Shown here: positions 1 through 8,529 of the stretch, piece by piece
Layout of the letters: each line of letters starts with the position of its first letter
Numbering within the stretch: position 1 is the stretch's first letter
NCBI RefSeq assembly: GCF_022531965.1
Contig: NZ_CP092831.1
Location: 3,791,001-3,855,000, forward strand
Origin: Paenibacillus peoriae
GTDB lineage: Bacteria; Bacillota; Bacilli; Paenibacillales; Paenibacillaceae
DNA: 64,000 bases
Direction: 5' to 3'
Notes under the pieces: generated by a model
Database searches by the model: none
Seen by the model: the letters and a program-made list of their open reading frames with translations, nothing else
What the model was told of the DNA's origin: nothing
Program-made: the position numbers and the translations under genes

Positions 1-109
1 ATGGCAGTTGGTGACATACGAAAAAAGCCGCTTCCTTCACCTCCTCCAAAATGGCAGGAAGCAAGTAGAAAACGGCTTGCTTGTCTTGTTTTAGTTTTTG
101 ATTAGAAAT
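1..109 (-). CDS. Possible 5' part of a gene running off the window
   Basis: Downstream of ypuI the minus strand stays open in one frame to the window edge and reads like protein, with ILEEVKEAAFFVCHQLP near the edge. No ATG, GTG or TTG lies at a suitable place. An ATT at 109-107 follows a GGGG run by about six bases and is the best candidate start. In B. subtilis dacB follows ypuI, but this peptide does not look like a DacB signal sequence. I do not recognise it. It could also be chance coding. Confidence 0.25.
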   Translation of the reverse strand, partial: MSNQKLKQDKQAVFYLLPAILEEVKEAAFFVCHQLP

Positions 110-129
110 GATCTTCCCCGTTGAATGCT

Positions 130-636
130 TTATGCATGAGTACGGCGAGTCTGCATCCGGCGCTGAGTCAAATAGTCACTTTCATAATAAGTCAGATCAT
201 CACGCAATTCTTCAAAATTTTTCGTAATGTCCATGATCACTTCGCGAGCGGCTGGCACTGGCGTTTTACGGAAGCGGATAGCATCTTGTCCCGTATACGC
301 ATAGCGTCCATCCTCTGCGTAAGATTCATTTTTGGGATAAAAAAAGCTGTTCACGCAGTCATGGTAAACGTTATACAATGCCTTTTCCGCAAAATCGACG
401 TCAAAATTGGCACGGCGTAAAGCCACACCCAACTTTTCATAAGATACTTCGGAAAAAACAAGGACATGACGGAGATCCGACAAAAAGCCTTTGTAAAAGA
501 GCACGGACTCCTCATTGCCATCTGCAGCCAGTTGCGGCAGAGCATGCTCATTGAGGAATGTTTCCACCCGTTTCACGGCAGTTTTCAGTCTCTCCTGCGC
601 CGACTCACATAATTTTTGTACGTTGACTGCTGACAT
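130..636 (-). CDS. ypuI: YpuI family protein (DUF3907)
   Basis: A 168-residue soluble protein of unknown function that matches the YpuI family by overall pattern, with an N-terminal helix rich in charged residues and a conserved central stretch around VLFYKGFLSDLRHVLVFSEV. In B. subtilis ypuI sits after scpA-scpB, near dacB and the spore maturation genes. The start is taken as the ATG at 636, because GGGGGAG stands eight bases upstream; the TTG directly before it would be too close. The C-terminus is basic (RRMQTRRTHA). It is divergent from the subtilase at 823. Family assignment is from memory of the sequence; no catalytic motif is visible. Confidence 0.7.
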   Translation of the reverse strand: MSAVNVQKLCESAQERLKTAVKRVETFLNEHALPQLAADGNEESVLFYKGFLSDLRHVLVFSEVSYEKLGVALRRANFDVDFAEKALYNVYHDCVNSFFYPKNESYAEDGRYAYTGQDAIRFRKTPVPAAREVIMDITKNFEELRDDLTYYESDYLTQRRMQTRRTHA

Positions 637-822
637 CAAGGCAGCTCCCCCTTATTTGTTGCTTGTTCATCAATTTGGTTACCCGAAAATAGTCCCCTCT
701 AACCGAAAGAGCTGTAATTTTCAGTATTTATCCTACCACAAATAAGCATTGAAAGGTATAAAAACATGCCAACCTCCTCACGCTAAACCATAAATTTATG
801 AATTCTCAAGGAGGACGGTCCC

Positions 823-2703
823 ATGTCTCGGCGAAAATGGTTAAAACCCCTGCTAGGAGCAGCTGCCGGGGTGCTTCTCATCACACTGATGCTGCCTTCC
901 CGTGATCACCGCCATACACCGCAGCCCGAATATACGGCCAAGATGGTGCCACAGCAAGAGAAGCAACTCAAAAAAGGAATGTTGGCTTTGGACCTGTCCG
1001 CTACGGATACCCTCACACGCATGGATGCAAGGCAGGATATTCAGTACGTGATGCGGGAACTTGATGGTAAAACTGCTGATCAGAAAAGGGAATTTACCCG
1101 CACGCTACAGCAATCGCACAGTCATCTTCATACGTTACAGTGGATTCACACAAGCGACGGGAATACGAACACCTACACGGGCAGCAAAGCACAAACTCGT
1201 CTGCTCAGTCATCCTCAAATTAAAAGCAGCTTGGCTGCGGCTCGCCGTTCCGTCATGCAAAATAAATCCTACGAATCTGCTGCATTTCAGGCTGAAGGCG
1301 GTAAATATTTTGTCATGGCAGAACCATCGGCTGACGGAACATGCGGCGTTGCTGCTCTGGTCAGTCAGCAAGTATTGCGTGACGTGGAGAAGCATCAGCG
1401 GAAAAATTTGCGTTTGATTCCCTATCCAAAAGAAGGCAGCTACAAAATCGAATCCGTACATCCCGACACATTGCACGATATTACTGTCAAGACGGGCCAC
1501 GACAACGAAAATGCAAGCCATTATTTTGAAAATGAAATTGTCGTTCGCTTCCATCATAATCCTGATTCACGACAACTGCAGGAAATTGCAGCAGATTTAC
1601 ACTGTGCGCCAGGCCGCAAGCTTGGTTATACCTATGTATTTCATTCGGATAAGATGAACTTTAAAGAGCTAAAGCAATATTTTTCAAGAAAGTGGAACCC
1701 GCTTTATACGGAACCTCACTATATGTATCTAACCAATGAGAGCACACCTATCAAAGCGGACAGCTCTATTCCCAATGATTTGCTCTTTTCCCGCTATCAA
1801 TGGAATCTGCCGGCAACTGAAACCAACCGAGGTTGGAAATTAAGCAAAGGCAGCAAGGACGTAATTGTCGCTGTCGTAGATACGGGAGTAGATTTGGATC
1901 ACCCCGACCTAAAAGGTCAAATCCTTTTAGGTCATAACGTGGTAAACCCGTCTGAAAAGCCTTATGATGACGTCGGTCATGGAACGCACGTCGCCGGCAT
2001 CATTTCTGCCCTCGTGAATAATGGTGAGGGGGTCGCTGGCATGACATGGTACAACAAAGTCATGCCGATCAAGGTACTTGACCAATCCGGCTCCGGTACG
2101 ACTTACTCGGTTGCAGAAGGTATTATCTGGGCAGCTGATCACGGTGCCAAGGTTATCAATTTAAGTCTGGGCAATTACGCACAAGCTGAATTTTTGCATG
2201 ATGCGATCAAATACGCCTATGATAAAGATGTCGTATTAATTGCAGCCACAGGCAATGACAATACGGAACGGCCTGGGTATCCAGCAGCGTATCCTGAAGT
2301 GTTTGCCGTTTCCGCTACAGATTCTTCTATGCACCGTGCATCCTTTTCTAACTATGGAGATTATGTAGACGTCATGGCTCCAGGTGCAAGTATTGCCAGT
2401 ACGTACCCAGGGAATCAATATGCTGCACTGTCGGGCACTTCAATGGCCAGTCCCCATGTATCAGCACTTGCTGCACTGATTCGATCCGTTAACCCCGATC
2501 TGACCAACAAAGAGGTTATGGATTTAATGAGAAGCAGCGTAATTGACTTGGGCACACCAGGGCATGACAAATATTTCGGGTATGGTCAAATTGATGTGTA
2601 TAAAGCGTTGAAAGCAGCACAACGTCCATATGTTCCTTTGCAATTCTATCCACAGCATTTAAGTGACAAGTTAAAATCTATTTTGAAGAAACTGGAAACG
2701 TAA
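823..2703 (+). CDS. S8 family subtilisin-like serine protease, secreted or membrane-anchored
   Basis: A 626-residue subtilase. An N-terminal positively charged stretch and hydrophobic segment (about residues 8-25, LLGAAAGVLLITLML) form a signal peptide or anchor. Roughly 300 residues of pro-region follow before the catalytic domain. The triad is readable: Asp353 in VVDTGVD, His389 in GHGTHVAG and Ser540 in SGTSMASPH, with the oxyanion Asn478 in ATGND. AAGGAGG lies just before the ATG. The gene stands alone on the plus strand and ends in a strong hairpin terminator shared with the CotD-like gene on the other strand. The long pro-region suggests folding control or a role at the cell surface; the substrate cannot be told. 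Confidence 0.93.
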   Translation: MSRRKWLKPLLGAAAGVLLITLMLPSRDHRHTPQPEYTAKMVPQQEKQLKKGMLALDLSATDTLTRMDARQDIQYVMRELDGKTADQKREFTRTLQQSHSHLHTLQWIHTSDGNTNTYTGSKAQTRLLSHPQIKSSLAAARRSVMQNKSYESAAFQAEGGKYFVMAEPSADGTCGVAALVSQQVLRDVEKHQRKNLRLIPYPKEGSYKIESVHPDTLHDITVKTGHDNENASHYFENEIVVRFHHNPDSRQLQEIAADLHCAPGRKLGYTYVFHSDKMNFKELKQYFSRKWNPLYTEPHYMYLTNESTPIKADSSIPNDLLFSRYQWNLPATETNRGWKLSKGSKDVIVAVVDTGVDLDHPDLKGQILLGHNVVNPSEKPYDDVGHGTHVAGIISALVNNGEGVAGMTWYNKVMPIKVLDQSGSGTTYSVAEGIIWAADHGAKVINLSLGNYAQAEFLHDAIKYAYDKDVVLIAATGNDNTERPGYPAAYPEVFAVSATDSSMHRASFSNYGDYVDVMAPGASIASTYPGNQYAALSGTSMASPHVSALAALIRSVNPDLTNKEVMDLMRSSVIDLGTPGHDKYFGYGQIDVYKALKAAQRPYVPLQFYPQHLSDKLKSILKKLET

Positions 2704-2716
2704 GATTCCTTATTGG

Positions 2717-2752
2717 AAAAAAGCAGCCATGTTGCTCCATGGCTGCTTTTTT
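2717..2752. terminator. Bidirectional intrinsic terminator
   Basis: A perfect 14-base inverted repeat AAAAAAGCAGCCAT / ATGGCTGCTTTTTT with an eight-base loop lies between the converging subtilase and CotD-like genes. It carries a U-run on both strands. Confidence 0.92.
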
Positions 2753-2760
2753 GGGCTTTA

Positions 2761-2991
2761 TTAACGCTTGGAACTGCTGCGAACAGGACGCTTGCTATGA
2801 CTGCGAGTATGACAGCAAGGTTCTCCAGGATCCTTTATACTCACCGGAAATACGTGATGTGGTACAGGTACAATGTGCGTCTGATTAACAATTTCAATTG
2901 GATGAACCACAGGCACGACTTGTGGGAAAAATTGATGATTTACAAATTGGATCGGCGGGCACACGATCGGGTCGTAAGGGCAATGACTCAT
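2761..2991 (-). CDS. CotD-like spore coat protein
   Basis: A 76-residue protein rich in His, Pro, Val and Cys (HCPYDPIVCPP, VVPVVHPIEIVNQTHIVPVP, GEPCC), the typical make-up of the CotD family of inner spore coat proteins. The C-terminal tail is Ser/Arg/Lys-rich (HTRSHSKRPVRSSSKR), as in many coat proteins that are cross-linked or pack with others. The start is the ATG at 2991: AAAGGAG ends at 3001, nine bases upstream, whereas the in-frame TTG at 3000 abuts the ribosome site. It is monocistronic and ends in the shared terminator. Expression in the mother cell late in sporulation is expected from the family; I see no clear sigma-K site. Confidence 0.78.
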   Translation of the reverse strand: MSHCPYDPIVCPPIQFVNHQFFPQVVPVVHPIEIVNQTHIVPVPHHVFPVSIKDPGEPCCHTRSHSKRPVRSSSKR

Positions 2992-3079
2992 AATGTGCAA
3001 CTCCTTTCGGTGAATTAGTACAGCATATTAAGAAGGCATGTGCTGTGCTTGGATGTTTACCCCCTAATACAAATATCCC

Positions 3080-4555
3080 TTATAAAATAGGCTTCCGTTC
3101 AACAATGACCGAATGATCAAGCAGTTCGCCCAACAAACGGCACAGTTTGTGAAGACCTGTTATAAGTGTTTCCTTGTCCACATACGAAAAAGAAATACGG
3201 ATATGATTACTGTCCATACCACCTGCATAGCACACTGCACCAGGTAAAAAGGAAACGCCTTCTCGGTCAGCCAGCCGCTCCAATTCTGGAATATCAACAT
3301 TAGGAGGAAGCTTAATCCACACATTTAAGCCGCCTTCGGGAGCATACCAGCTAACCTCTGGCGGAGCATAGCGCTGGAGCGTATACAATGCGACTGTCAA
3401 CCGATCCCGCATTTGTTCCCGCAACCAGACAAGATGTCGATCAAGACGGTTCCTGATAAAGGGCAATAGCGCTTTTTGCGTTAATAGAGGGCTCCCCAAA
3501 TCCGTAGTAGACTTGGCAGCCACCAAACGATCCATTACACTGCCAGTGGCCGCTACACAAGCTATACGGCAGCCGGGAGCAACGGTTTTGCTAAAGCTTT
3601 TGATATATATCACATGTCCGGATTGATCATGTGCCTTGATAGAGAGTGGCGGCTTTGTTTTATAGTAGAGGTCAGAAAATGGATCATCCTCAACAATGAG
3701 GCAATGATAACTTTGAGCTAGATCCAATAATTGTGTGCGTCTGGCCGTCGTTAAAGTTACTCCGGTAGGATTATGAAAGGTGGGTATCGTGTAGATCAGT
3801 TTTGGGGGATGAGTATCACAAAGACGCGTGAGGATATCGATCCGCATGCCCTGCTCATCCATCGGAATCATAATTACTTTGGCACCACGACTGGTAAATA
3901 CATCAATGGCCCCCGTATATGTAGGAGCCTCCATGTAGACAACATCTCCAGAACCAACAAAAGTACGTGCCACCAGGTCAATGCCCTGTTGGGCACCACT
4001 GGTCACGAGCAGCTGTTCTGCAACAGTGCATAGGCCACGTTCGTTCAGGTGATCTACAAACACTTCCCTCAGCGCTAAATCACCTTCAAAAGTACCGTAT
4101 GCTGCCATTGCATCAGGATTTCCAGAGGATAGACGTTGAGTATCAGCGATGATTTCGCGTGTAGGAAGAAGCTCCGGTTGAATTGCTGCTATATGAAAAG
4201 AATAGGGAACCTGTCTGCTATGGTTAAAGTTTCTCCATAACTGTGCGCGTGGCAAATAATCGATCAGCGACATTTGCCATGACAAATCCTGCGCTCCCTC
4301 ACGTTGAACAGCTACCGAAGGCTCTGCTACATAGCAACCTTTTCCCTGTGTACAGGTAACCAGATTAATAGACTCCAGCTCAGCATATGCCTTGCTTACA
4401 GTTACGGGACTTACCGCAAGCAAACTGGACAAATGACGGACAGAGGGAAGCTTTGTGCCCTGAGGCAACAGTCCAGACTGGATGCGATCTGCTAATGTTT
4501 TGGCAATCTGTAAATATAATTTAACACTGCTATTGCGGCTGAGATCAATATGCAT
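3080..4555 (-). CDS. MocR-type regulator: GntR winged helix fused to a PLP aminotransferase fold
   Basis: A 491-residue transcription factor. Residues about 1-70 form a GntR helix-turn-helix (LPSVRHLSSLLAVSPVTVSKAYAELE). The rest is a class I aminotransferase fold with the PLP-lysine motif YIKSFSKTVAPG and the NPTG motif in IPTFHNPTGV. MocR proteins bind an aminoacyl or pyridoxal effector and usually control a divergent neighbour. Here that neighbour is a HTH-less aminotransferase at 4672. The start is the ATG at 4555, about nine bases after GGAGGGG; an upstream in-frame TTG overlaps that ribosome site. The effector cannot be deduced. PdxR (control of vitamin B6 synthesis) is less likely because no pdxST lies nearby. 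Confidence 0.88.
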   Translation of the reverse strand: MHIDLSRNSSVKLYLQIAKTLADRIQSGLLPQGTKLPSVRHLSSLLAVSPVTVSKAYAELESINLVTCTQGKGCYVAEPSVAVQREGAQDLSWQMSLIDYLPRAQLWRNFNHSRQVPYSFHIAAIQPELLPTREIIADTQRLSSGNPDAMAAYGTFEGDLALREVFVDHLNERGLCTVAEQLLVTSGAQQGIDLVARTFVGSGDVVYMEAPTYTGAIDVFTSRGAKVIMIPMDEQGMRIDILTRLCDTHPPKLIYTIPTFHNPTGVTLTTARRTQLLDLAQSYHCLIVEDDPFSDLYYKTKPPLSIKAHDQSGHVIYIKSFSKTVAPGCRIACVAATGSVMDRLVAAKSTTDLGSPLLTQKALLPFIRNRLDRHLVWLREQMRDRLTVALYTLQRYAPPEVSWYAPEGGLNVWIKLPPNVDIPELERLADREGVSFLPGAVCYAGGMDSNHIRISFSYVDKETLITGLHKLCRLLGELLDHSVIVERKPIL

Positions 4556-4580
4556 CGGAACCGTCCCCTCCAAAAATCAA

Positions 4581-4611
4581 CTGTTACATTTAGACGTTTA
4601 CTGTTATACTT
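4581..4611. promoter_or_regulatory. Direct repeat, candidate MocR operator
   Basis: CTGTTACATTT (4581-4591) and CTGTTATACTT (4601-4611) are repeated in the same direction exactly 20 bp apart in the gap between the divergent regulator and aminotransferase genes. A related inverted sequence (AGTACAGTAT) lies at 4641. MocR regulators such as GabR and PdxR are known to bind direct repeats spaced by about two helical turns. That this pair is the operator is inference. Confidence 0.5.
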
Positions 4612-4626
4612 CATTATCGATATAAT
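4598..4626 (+). promoter_or_regulatory. Candidate promoter of the aminotransferase gene
   Basis: A consensus -10 TATAAT (4621-4626) lies 17 bases after a poor -35 (TTACTG, 4598-4603) that overlaps the second direct repeat. A weak -35 covered by an operator suits a promoter that needs an activator. Confidence 0.5.
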
Positions 4627-4671
4627 ACAACAAATTTCATAGTACAGTATAGAACACAGGAGATGATTGGA

Positions 4672-5892
4672 TTGGAACACAAATTTTCGGGTATGGCTCG
4701 TACTCAGGGCTCGTCCATGGTAAGGGACATTTTAAAGCTGACACAGGGAACAGATGTGTTATCTCTGGCAGGCGGCCTTCCTGCCGATGCCTTTTTCCCC
4801 ATCGAAGCTGTTGCTAAAGCCTATGAGCAGGTATTTCGCCTCGGCGGTACTACCGCTCTTCAATACGGCCTAACCGAGGGCTACATTCCTCTACGGGAAC
4901 GTCTTGCAGCAATCATGTCATCCCAAGGCATCTCCGTCACCAGAGATAACATCATCATGACGACGGGCTCACAGCAGACCATTGATCTGGTTTCGCGTGT
5001 ATTGCTCGATCCGCAGGATACTGTATTGGTGGAGTCCCCTACTTATTTGGCAGCTCTTCAGGTATTTAATTCCTATGGTGCCAACATTGTAAGTGTAGAT
5101 ACAGACTCTAACGGTATGCGATTAGAAGATCTTGAAGCCAAGATCAAAAAACATCAGCCTAAATTCGTGTATGTCATCCCAACCTTCTCCAACCCGGCAG
5201 GAAGTGTTTGGAGTATGGAACGAAGAACAGGCGTTGTTGAAATATGCCGTAAATACGGCACTTTGATTTTTGAAGATGATCCTTACGGACGTCTTAAATT
5301 TGACGAAAACCTTAACTTTCCATCCCTTTTCTCAATCGATCAACAGCTAGGTGGAGATGGTCATGTGATGTACACTTCTACATTCTCCAAAACCGTCGCT
5401 CCTGGTGTTCGATCTGGTTGGCTGGTAGCTAATCAAGCGATTGTCGTTAAAGTCGCCAATGCCAAACAATCTGCCGATCTGCACTCCAGCAGTATTGATC
5501 AACGTGCTTTGAATGAGTTATTGGACTTTTTTGACTTGGACGGACATATTCGTACTGTGTCTGCTGAGTACCATACTCGTATGCTACGTCTCACGTCGCT
5601 GATGAAAGAACGCCAATGGGAAGGAATCACCTGGAATGATGCACTTGGCGGTATGTTTATGTGGGTTACTTTACCCGAGGGATTCCGTTCTGATCGGTTG
5701 CTGCAACTCGCAATTCAGGAAGGAGTGGCATTTGTGCCTGGACAAGTCTTCTATGCTGACCTAAGTGGCAGCAACCATATGCGAATCAACTTCACGCATA
5801 CGGATCCTTCCTTGCTTCCAAAAGCAGTTGACCGATTGGATCGGGCACTGAAGATGTACACAGAGGAAAGTGTTGTAAACAGCGTGCGATGA
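4672..5892 (+). CDS. PLP-dependent aminotransferase (class I/II, LysN/2-aminoadipate-like)
   Basis: A 406-residue fold-type I aminotransferase without a helix-turn-helix. It shows the LSLAGGLPADAFFP start typical of the LysN/MocR-like group, YGLTEGYIPLRERLA, the NPAG motif in IPTFSNPAGS, EDDPYGRL and the PLP-lysine motif STFSKTVAPG. The best start is the TTG at 4672: CAGGAG ends nine bases before it, while the ATG at 4663 directly touches that ribosome site. It is divergent from a MocR regulator with operator-like repeats between, so it is probably that regulator's target. Relatives act on 2-aminoadipate, aromatic or branched-chain amino acids; the substrate here is not visible. Confidence 0.88.
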   Translation: MEHKFSGMARTQGSSMVRDILKLTQGTDVLSLAGGLPADAFFPIEAVAKAYEQVFRLGGTTALQYGLTEGYIPLRERLAAIMSSQGISVTRDNIIMTTGSQQTIDLVSRVLLDPQDTVLVESPTYLAALQVFNSYGANIVSVDTDSNGMRLEDLEAKIKKHQPKFVYVIPTFSNPAGSVWSMERRTGVVEICRKYGTLIFEDDPYGRLKFDENLNFPSLFSIDQQLGGDGHVMYTSTFSKTVAPGVRSGWLVANQAIVVKVANAKQSADLHSSSIDQRALNELLDFFDLDGHIRTVSAEYHTRMLRLTSLMKERQWEGITWNDALGGMFMWVTLPEGFRSDRLLQLAIQEGVAFVPGQVFYADLSGSNHMRINFTHTDPSLLPKAVDRLDRALKMYTEESVVNSVR

Positions 5893-5903
5893 TGGAGTTG
5901 GCA

Positions 5904-6059
5904 GGACACGTACGTGAGGCCGCTTCACGAATCATTTGATTTTACGATCGCTGTTCCCTCTGATTCGTTTGGAATTTGAATAGCATGTTGGAATCTGGGA
6001 CAAAGATGTACGCCTCGCCTCCGTAGATTCAAATGCGTTTGCTACGCTGACTACGTGCC
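5904..6059. repeat. Interspersed foldable repeat, copy A
   Basis: One of three related intergenic elements in the window (also 18215-18401 and 48341-48572). It has the conserved left block ATCATTTGAT-TTTACGATCGCTGTT (5931-5955) and right block AGATTCAAATG (6025-6035). CATTTGA (5933-5939) pairs with TCAAATG (6029-6035). The central arms are less perfect than in the other copies. It lies between the aminotransferase gene and rnpB, in a 400-bp gap that has no open frame. Confidence 0.7.
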
Positions 6060-6173
6060 TCATTCTCGAACGGTTTTACGGTAGAGAAGTAAAAATTAGG
6101 ATGAAAGCCCACAGTAATTATGCTGGGGGCTTCATTCTAAGAATGCACTATATCTGCGTAAGTACGGTATGTT

Positions 6174-6220
6174 AAAAAGGGTGTGCCATCATTCCCACAG
6201 GAATATGACACACCCTTTTT
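6174..6220. terminator. Bidirectional intrinsic terminator
   Basis: AAAAAGGGTGTG pairs with CACACCCTTTTT, the stem continuing with CAT/ATG, between the plus-strand aminotransferase gene and minus-strand rnpB. A second, weaker hairpin (6104-6135, AAGCCC / GGGCTTC) precedes it. Confidence 0.85.
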
Positions 6221-6305
6221 AATTCAATAAATACATTTGGATTAAAGGCTTTCATGCAAACAGGTCATTTACAAAAGTTAAATTCATACTTTTTAAGGTG
6301 TTGCA

Positions 6306-6715
6306 GTGGGGAAAGTTTTCCGTAAGCCGGGTTCTGTGCTATTCGTGGTACAGACGGGAACTACCCTCCCACTACAAGCGACAATCATCTATCTAGGCCG
6401 AACATTGCTATCCAGCTCCAGCGACCAACCTAGACACGCCTCGGGCTAAGGCTGCTTCGCGAAGAAGCTGTGTCCCATTAGGTCTTGCTCCAGATGGGGT
6501 TTACCAGGAACGAAGTCACCAGCGTTCCTCGGGGTCTCTTACACCTCGGTTCCATCCTTGCCTGTGCCGCAAGCGGCCATCGGCGGTCCATTTCTGTGGC
6601 ACTATCCTTCAACTCGCGCTGACTGGACGTTATCCAGCATCCTGCCCTATGGAGCCCGGACTTTCCTCTCGCGGCTTACGCCACCAGCGATTGTCTGTCA
6701 AACTTTCCGAACAAC
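6306..6715 (-). ncRNA. rnpB: RNase P RNA, class B
   Basis: The catalytic RNA of ribonuclease P, which removes 5' leaders from pre-tRNA. On the minus strand the diagnostic conserved pieces are present in order: GAGGAAAGTCCGGGCTCC near the 5' end, GACCCCGAGGAACGCTGG in the middle, and ACAGAACCCGGCTTA near the 3' end. The ends pair as helix P1 (GGAAAGTTT with AAACTTTCC). The size of about 400 nt and the overall pattern fit the Bacillus-type (class B) RNA. A perfect-spacing promoter lies just upstream (6723-6751). The exact 5' and 3' ends are estimated from P1. Confidence 0.96.
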
Positions 6716-6722
6716 ATTACAT

Positions 6723-6751
6723 AGTATACAGGGAACGCGCGCATGATACAA
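6723..6751 (-). promoter_or_regulatory. Promoter of rnpB
   Basis: On the minus strand TTGTAT (6751-6746) and TATACT (6728-6723) are separated by 17 bases, placing transcription start near 6716, at the predicted 5' end of the RNase P RNA. Confidence 0.8.
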
Positions 6752-6785
6752 CCCTGAAAATATTGTAAAACGTATAGATCTCTGT

Positions 6786-7352
6786 TTACTTGCCCAAATA
6801 AAACGGATGTACCTTTCTCTGCAATGAATCATCCGCCACATAATAAGCAGACCTTCCCACGTATAGCGGGATAGAAAGCTTACTAAAATCAGGAACGTCC
6901 TCATCTAGGAACAGTTCATCATCTCGGTAGGTCTGCTGTATTTCACCGACGATCCAATCATGATCTCCATAGGTATGAATATCCACGACTTTACACTCAT
7001 AAGCAAGATAAGCCTCCAGCAATATAGGCACATTGACTGAAATTCCATCCTCATATGCAATGCCAAACTGCTGAAACTTATCTACATCTTTACCACTAAA
7101 GGTACCTACAGCCTGAATCCATTCCGATCTGTGCGCAGGCAGAAACTGAATACCAAAGCCTCCGCTTTTCTCGATCAGTCCGTGAGAATATGTTTCCTTC
7201 CTCAGTGAAATGCCATACATGCCCGGTGATGATCCGATATAGGTATGCCAGCCTGAGGCCATTACATTATTTTCCCCCTCATAGCGGGAAGTAACAACAG
7301 CGACCATGCCTGGATAGGCATGAATTGCAGAATCAGCTATCAGCGTCCGCAT
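6786..7352 (-). CDS. Flavin reductase family protein (FMN-binding split barrel)
   Basis: A 188-residue protein of the flavin reductase-like/DIM6-NTAB family, which binds FMN in a split barrel and uses NAD(P)H to reduce flavin or acts as an oxygenase partner. Visible family features are PGMVAVVTSRYEG with NNVMASGWHTYIG near the N-terminus, GIQFLPAHRSEW, and a C-terminal strand that ends in PLYVGRSAYYV. The ribosome site GGGAGAGG precedes the ATG. It follows the yqfO-trmK cluster on the same strand with a gap of about 60 bp that includes a modest AT-rich hairpin. Its partner enzyme, if any, is not in the window. Confidence 0.82.
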   Translation of the reverse strand: MRTLIADSAIHAYPGMVAVVTSRYEGENNVMASGWHTYIGSSPGMYGISLRKETYSHGLIEKSGGFGIQFLPAHRSEWIQAVGTFSGKDVDKFQQFGIAYEDGISVNVPILLEAYLAYECKVVDIHTYGDHDWIVGEIQQTYRDDELFLDEDVPDFSKLSIPLYVGRSAYYVADDSLQRKVHPFYLGK

Positions 7353-7413
7353 AGAACCTCTCCCTACGAAAAAAATAATAGAGCATCTTCATTTTCTCAT
7401 AGATGTTGAGATT

Positions 7414-8529
7414 TTACAAAAATTGAAAAGGTTCGGTTTCTACCTGAGATACATGTACTTCCGTTGAATAACGACCTTCTACCAAGCGTTTGCGCATCCA
7501 TTCTGCGGTTTTAGGCTTCATAATCTTTTCAGCATTATGTCCAGGGTCAATAATAGCAATCCCCGCCATCAGGGCATCGTGAGCCGTGTGATAGTCAATA
7601 TCCCCTGTGACCAATACATCAGCGCCTTTGAAAAGCGACTTATTCACATAGCGGCTGCCTGAGCCCCCAAGCACGGCTGCCTTTTTGATCATACGGTCCA
7701 AGTCGCCCACCACACGTACATGCTCCACGTTGAGGCCATTTTTCACAACATCGACAAACTCCCGTAGCGTGCGAGTTTCCTTAAGCTTGCCCACCCGTCC
7801 CAAACCAAAGGAACGGCCCTGCAAATCCATGTGATACAGGTCATAAGCCACCTCTTCATAAGGATGAGCCTTCAGCATCGCTTGAATGACTTTGTTGCGT
7901 ACAGCCTGCGGTACAATGGTTTCAATACGAACCTCTTCGCTACGTTCCATTTTGCCCGGCTCACCCAAAAACGGCTGTGTGCCTTCACCCGGCACAAAAG
8001 TTCCATAGCCGTCAATGTTAAAGCTGCAATGGCTGTAGTTGCCGATATGTCCAGCTCCCGCCCCCAGTATGGCATCCAGTACCCGTTGATGATGTGTTTT
8101 GGGTACGAAAACAACAAGCTTGAATAATTGCTCGGTGTGAACATCCTCAAGCGTACCTTCACTTTGAATACCCAGTGCTTCTGCCATCCAGTCATTCATG
8201 CCGTCCTCAGCTGTATCCAGATTCGTATGACTGATGTAGACAGCAATATCATTCTTGATCAGTTTTTCATACAATCTACCCGCAGGCTGATCTGTGTTCA
8301 AAGCTTTAAGTGGGCGGAATATAATCGCATGATGCGCAATAATGAGGTCAGCTTTTATGCGGAGTGCCTCTTCGACAACCTCATCATTAACATCTAGGGC
8401 TACTAATATGCTTTTGATTTCCTTTTGCAGACTACCCAGCTGAAGCCCGATTCTATCGTCCGGAACTGCCAAGTATTTCGGAGCCAGCTGCTCCATATAG
8501 CTAATTACTGTCTGTCCTTTGGCAAACAT
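7414..8529 (-). CDS. yqfO: Nif3-like dinuclear metal-centre protein YqfO
   Basis: A 371-residue hexamer-type Nif3/YqfO protein. The N-terminal half carries the metal-ligand His pair in DLIIAHHAIIF, and more ligands appear near the C-terminus in IDPGHNAEK. A CutA/PII-like insert (about residues 130-230, including VFVPKTHHQRVLDAILGAGAGHIGNY) separates the two halves, as in the roughly 370-residue Bacillus homologues. The molecular role is not firmly established in the family; a GTP cyclohydrolase-like or phosphoesterase activity has been proposed. Its start overlaps the end of trmK by 25 bases, so the two genes are translationally coupled, the same pairing as yqfN-yqfO in B. subtilis. Confidence 0.92.
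   Translation of the reverse strand: MFAKGQTVISYMEQLAPKYLAVPDDRIGLQLGSLQKEIKSILVALDVNDEVVEEALRIKADLIIAHHAIIFRPLKALNTDQPAGRLYEKLIKNDIAVYISHTNLDTAEDGMNDWMAEALGIQSEGTLEDVHTEQLFKLVVFVPKTHHQRVLDAILGAGAGHIGNYSHCSFNIDGYGTFVPGEGTQPFLGEPGKMERSEEVRIETIVPQAVRNKVIQAMLKAHPYEEVAYDLYHMDLQGRSFGLGRVGKLKETRTLREFVDVVKNGLNVEHVRVVGDLDRMIKKAAVLGGSGSRYVNKSLFKGADVLVTGDIDYHTAHDALMAGIAIIDPGHNAEKIMKPKTAEWMRKRLVEGRYSTEVHVSQVETEPFQFL

Noticed and set aside
2713..3018. Plus-strand frame opposite the CotD-like gene
   Set aside because: It begins inside the terminator hairpin and has no family features; the other strand has the coat-protein composition and ribosome site.
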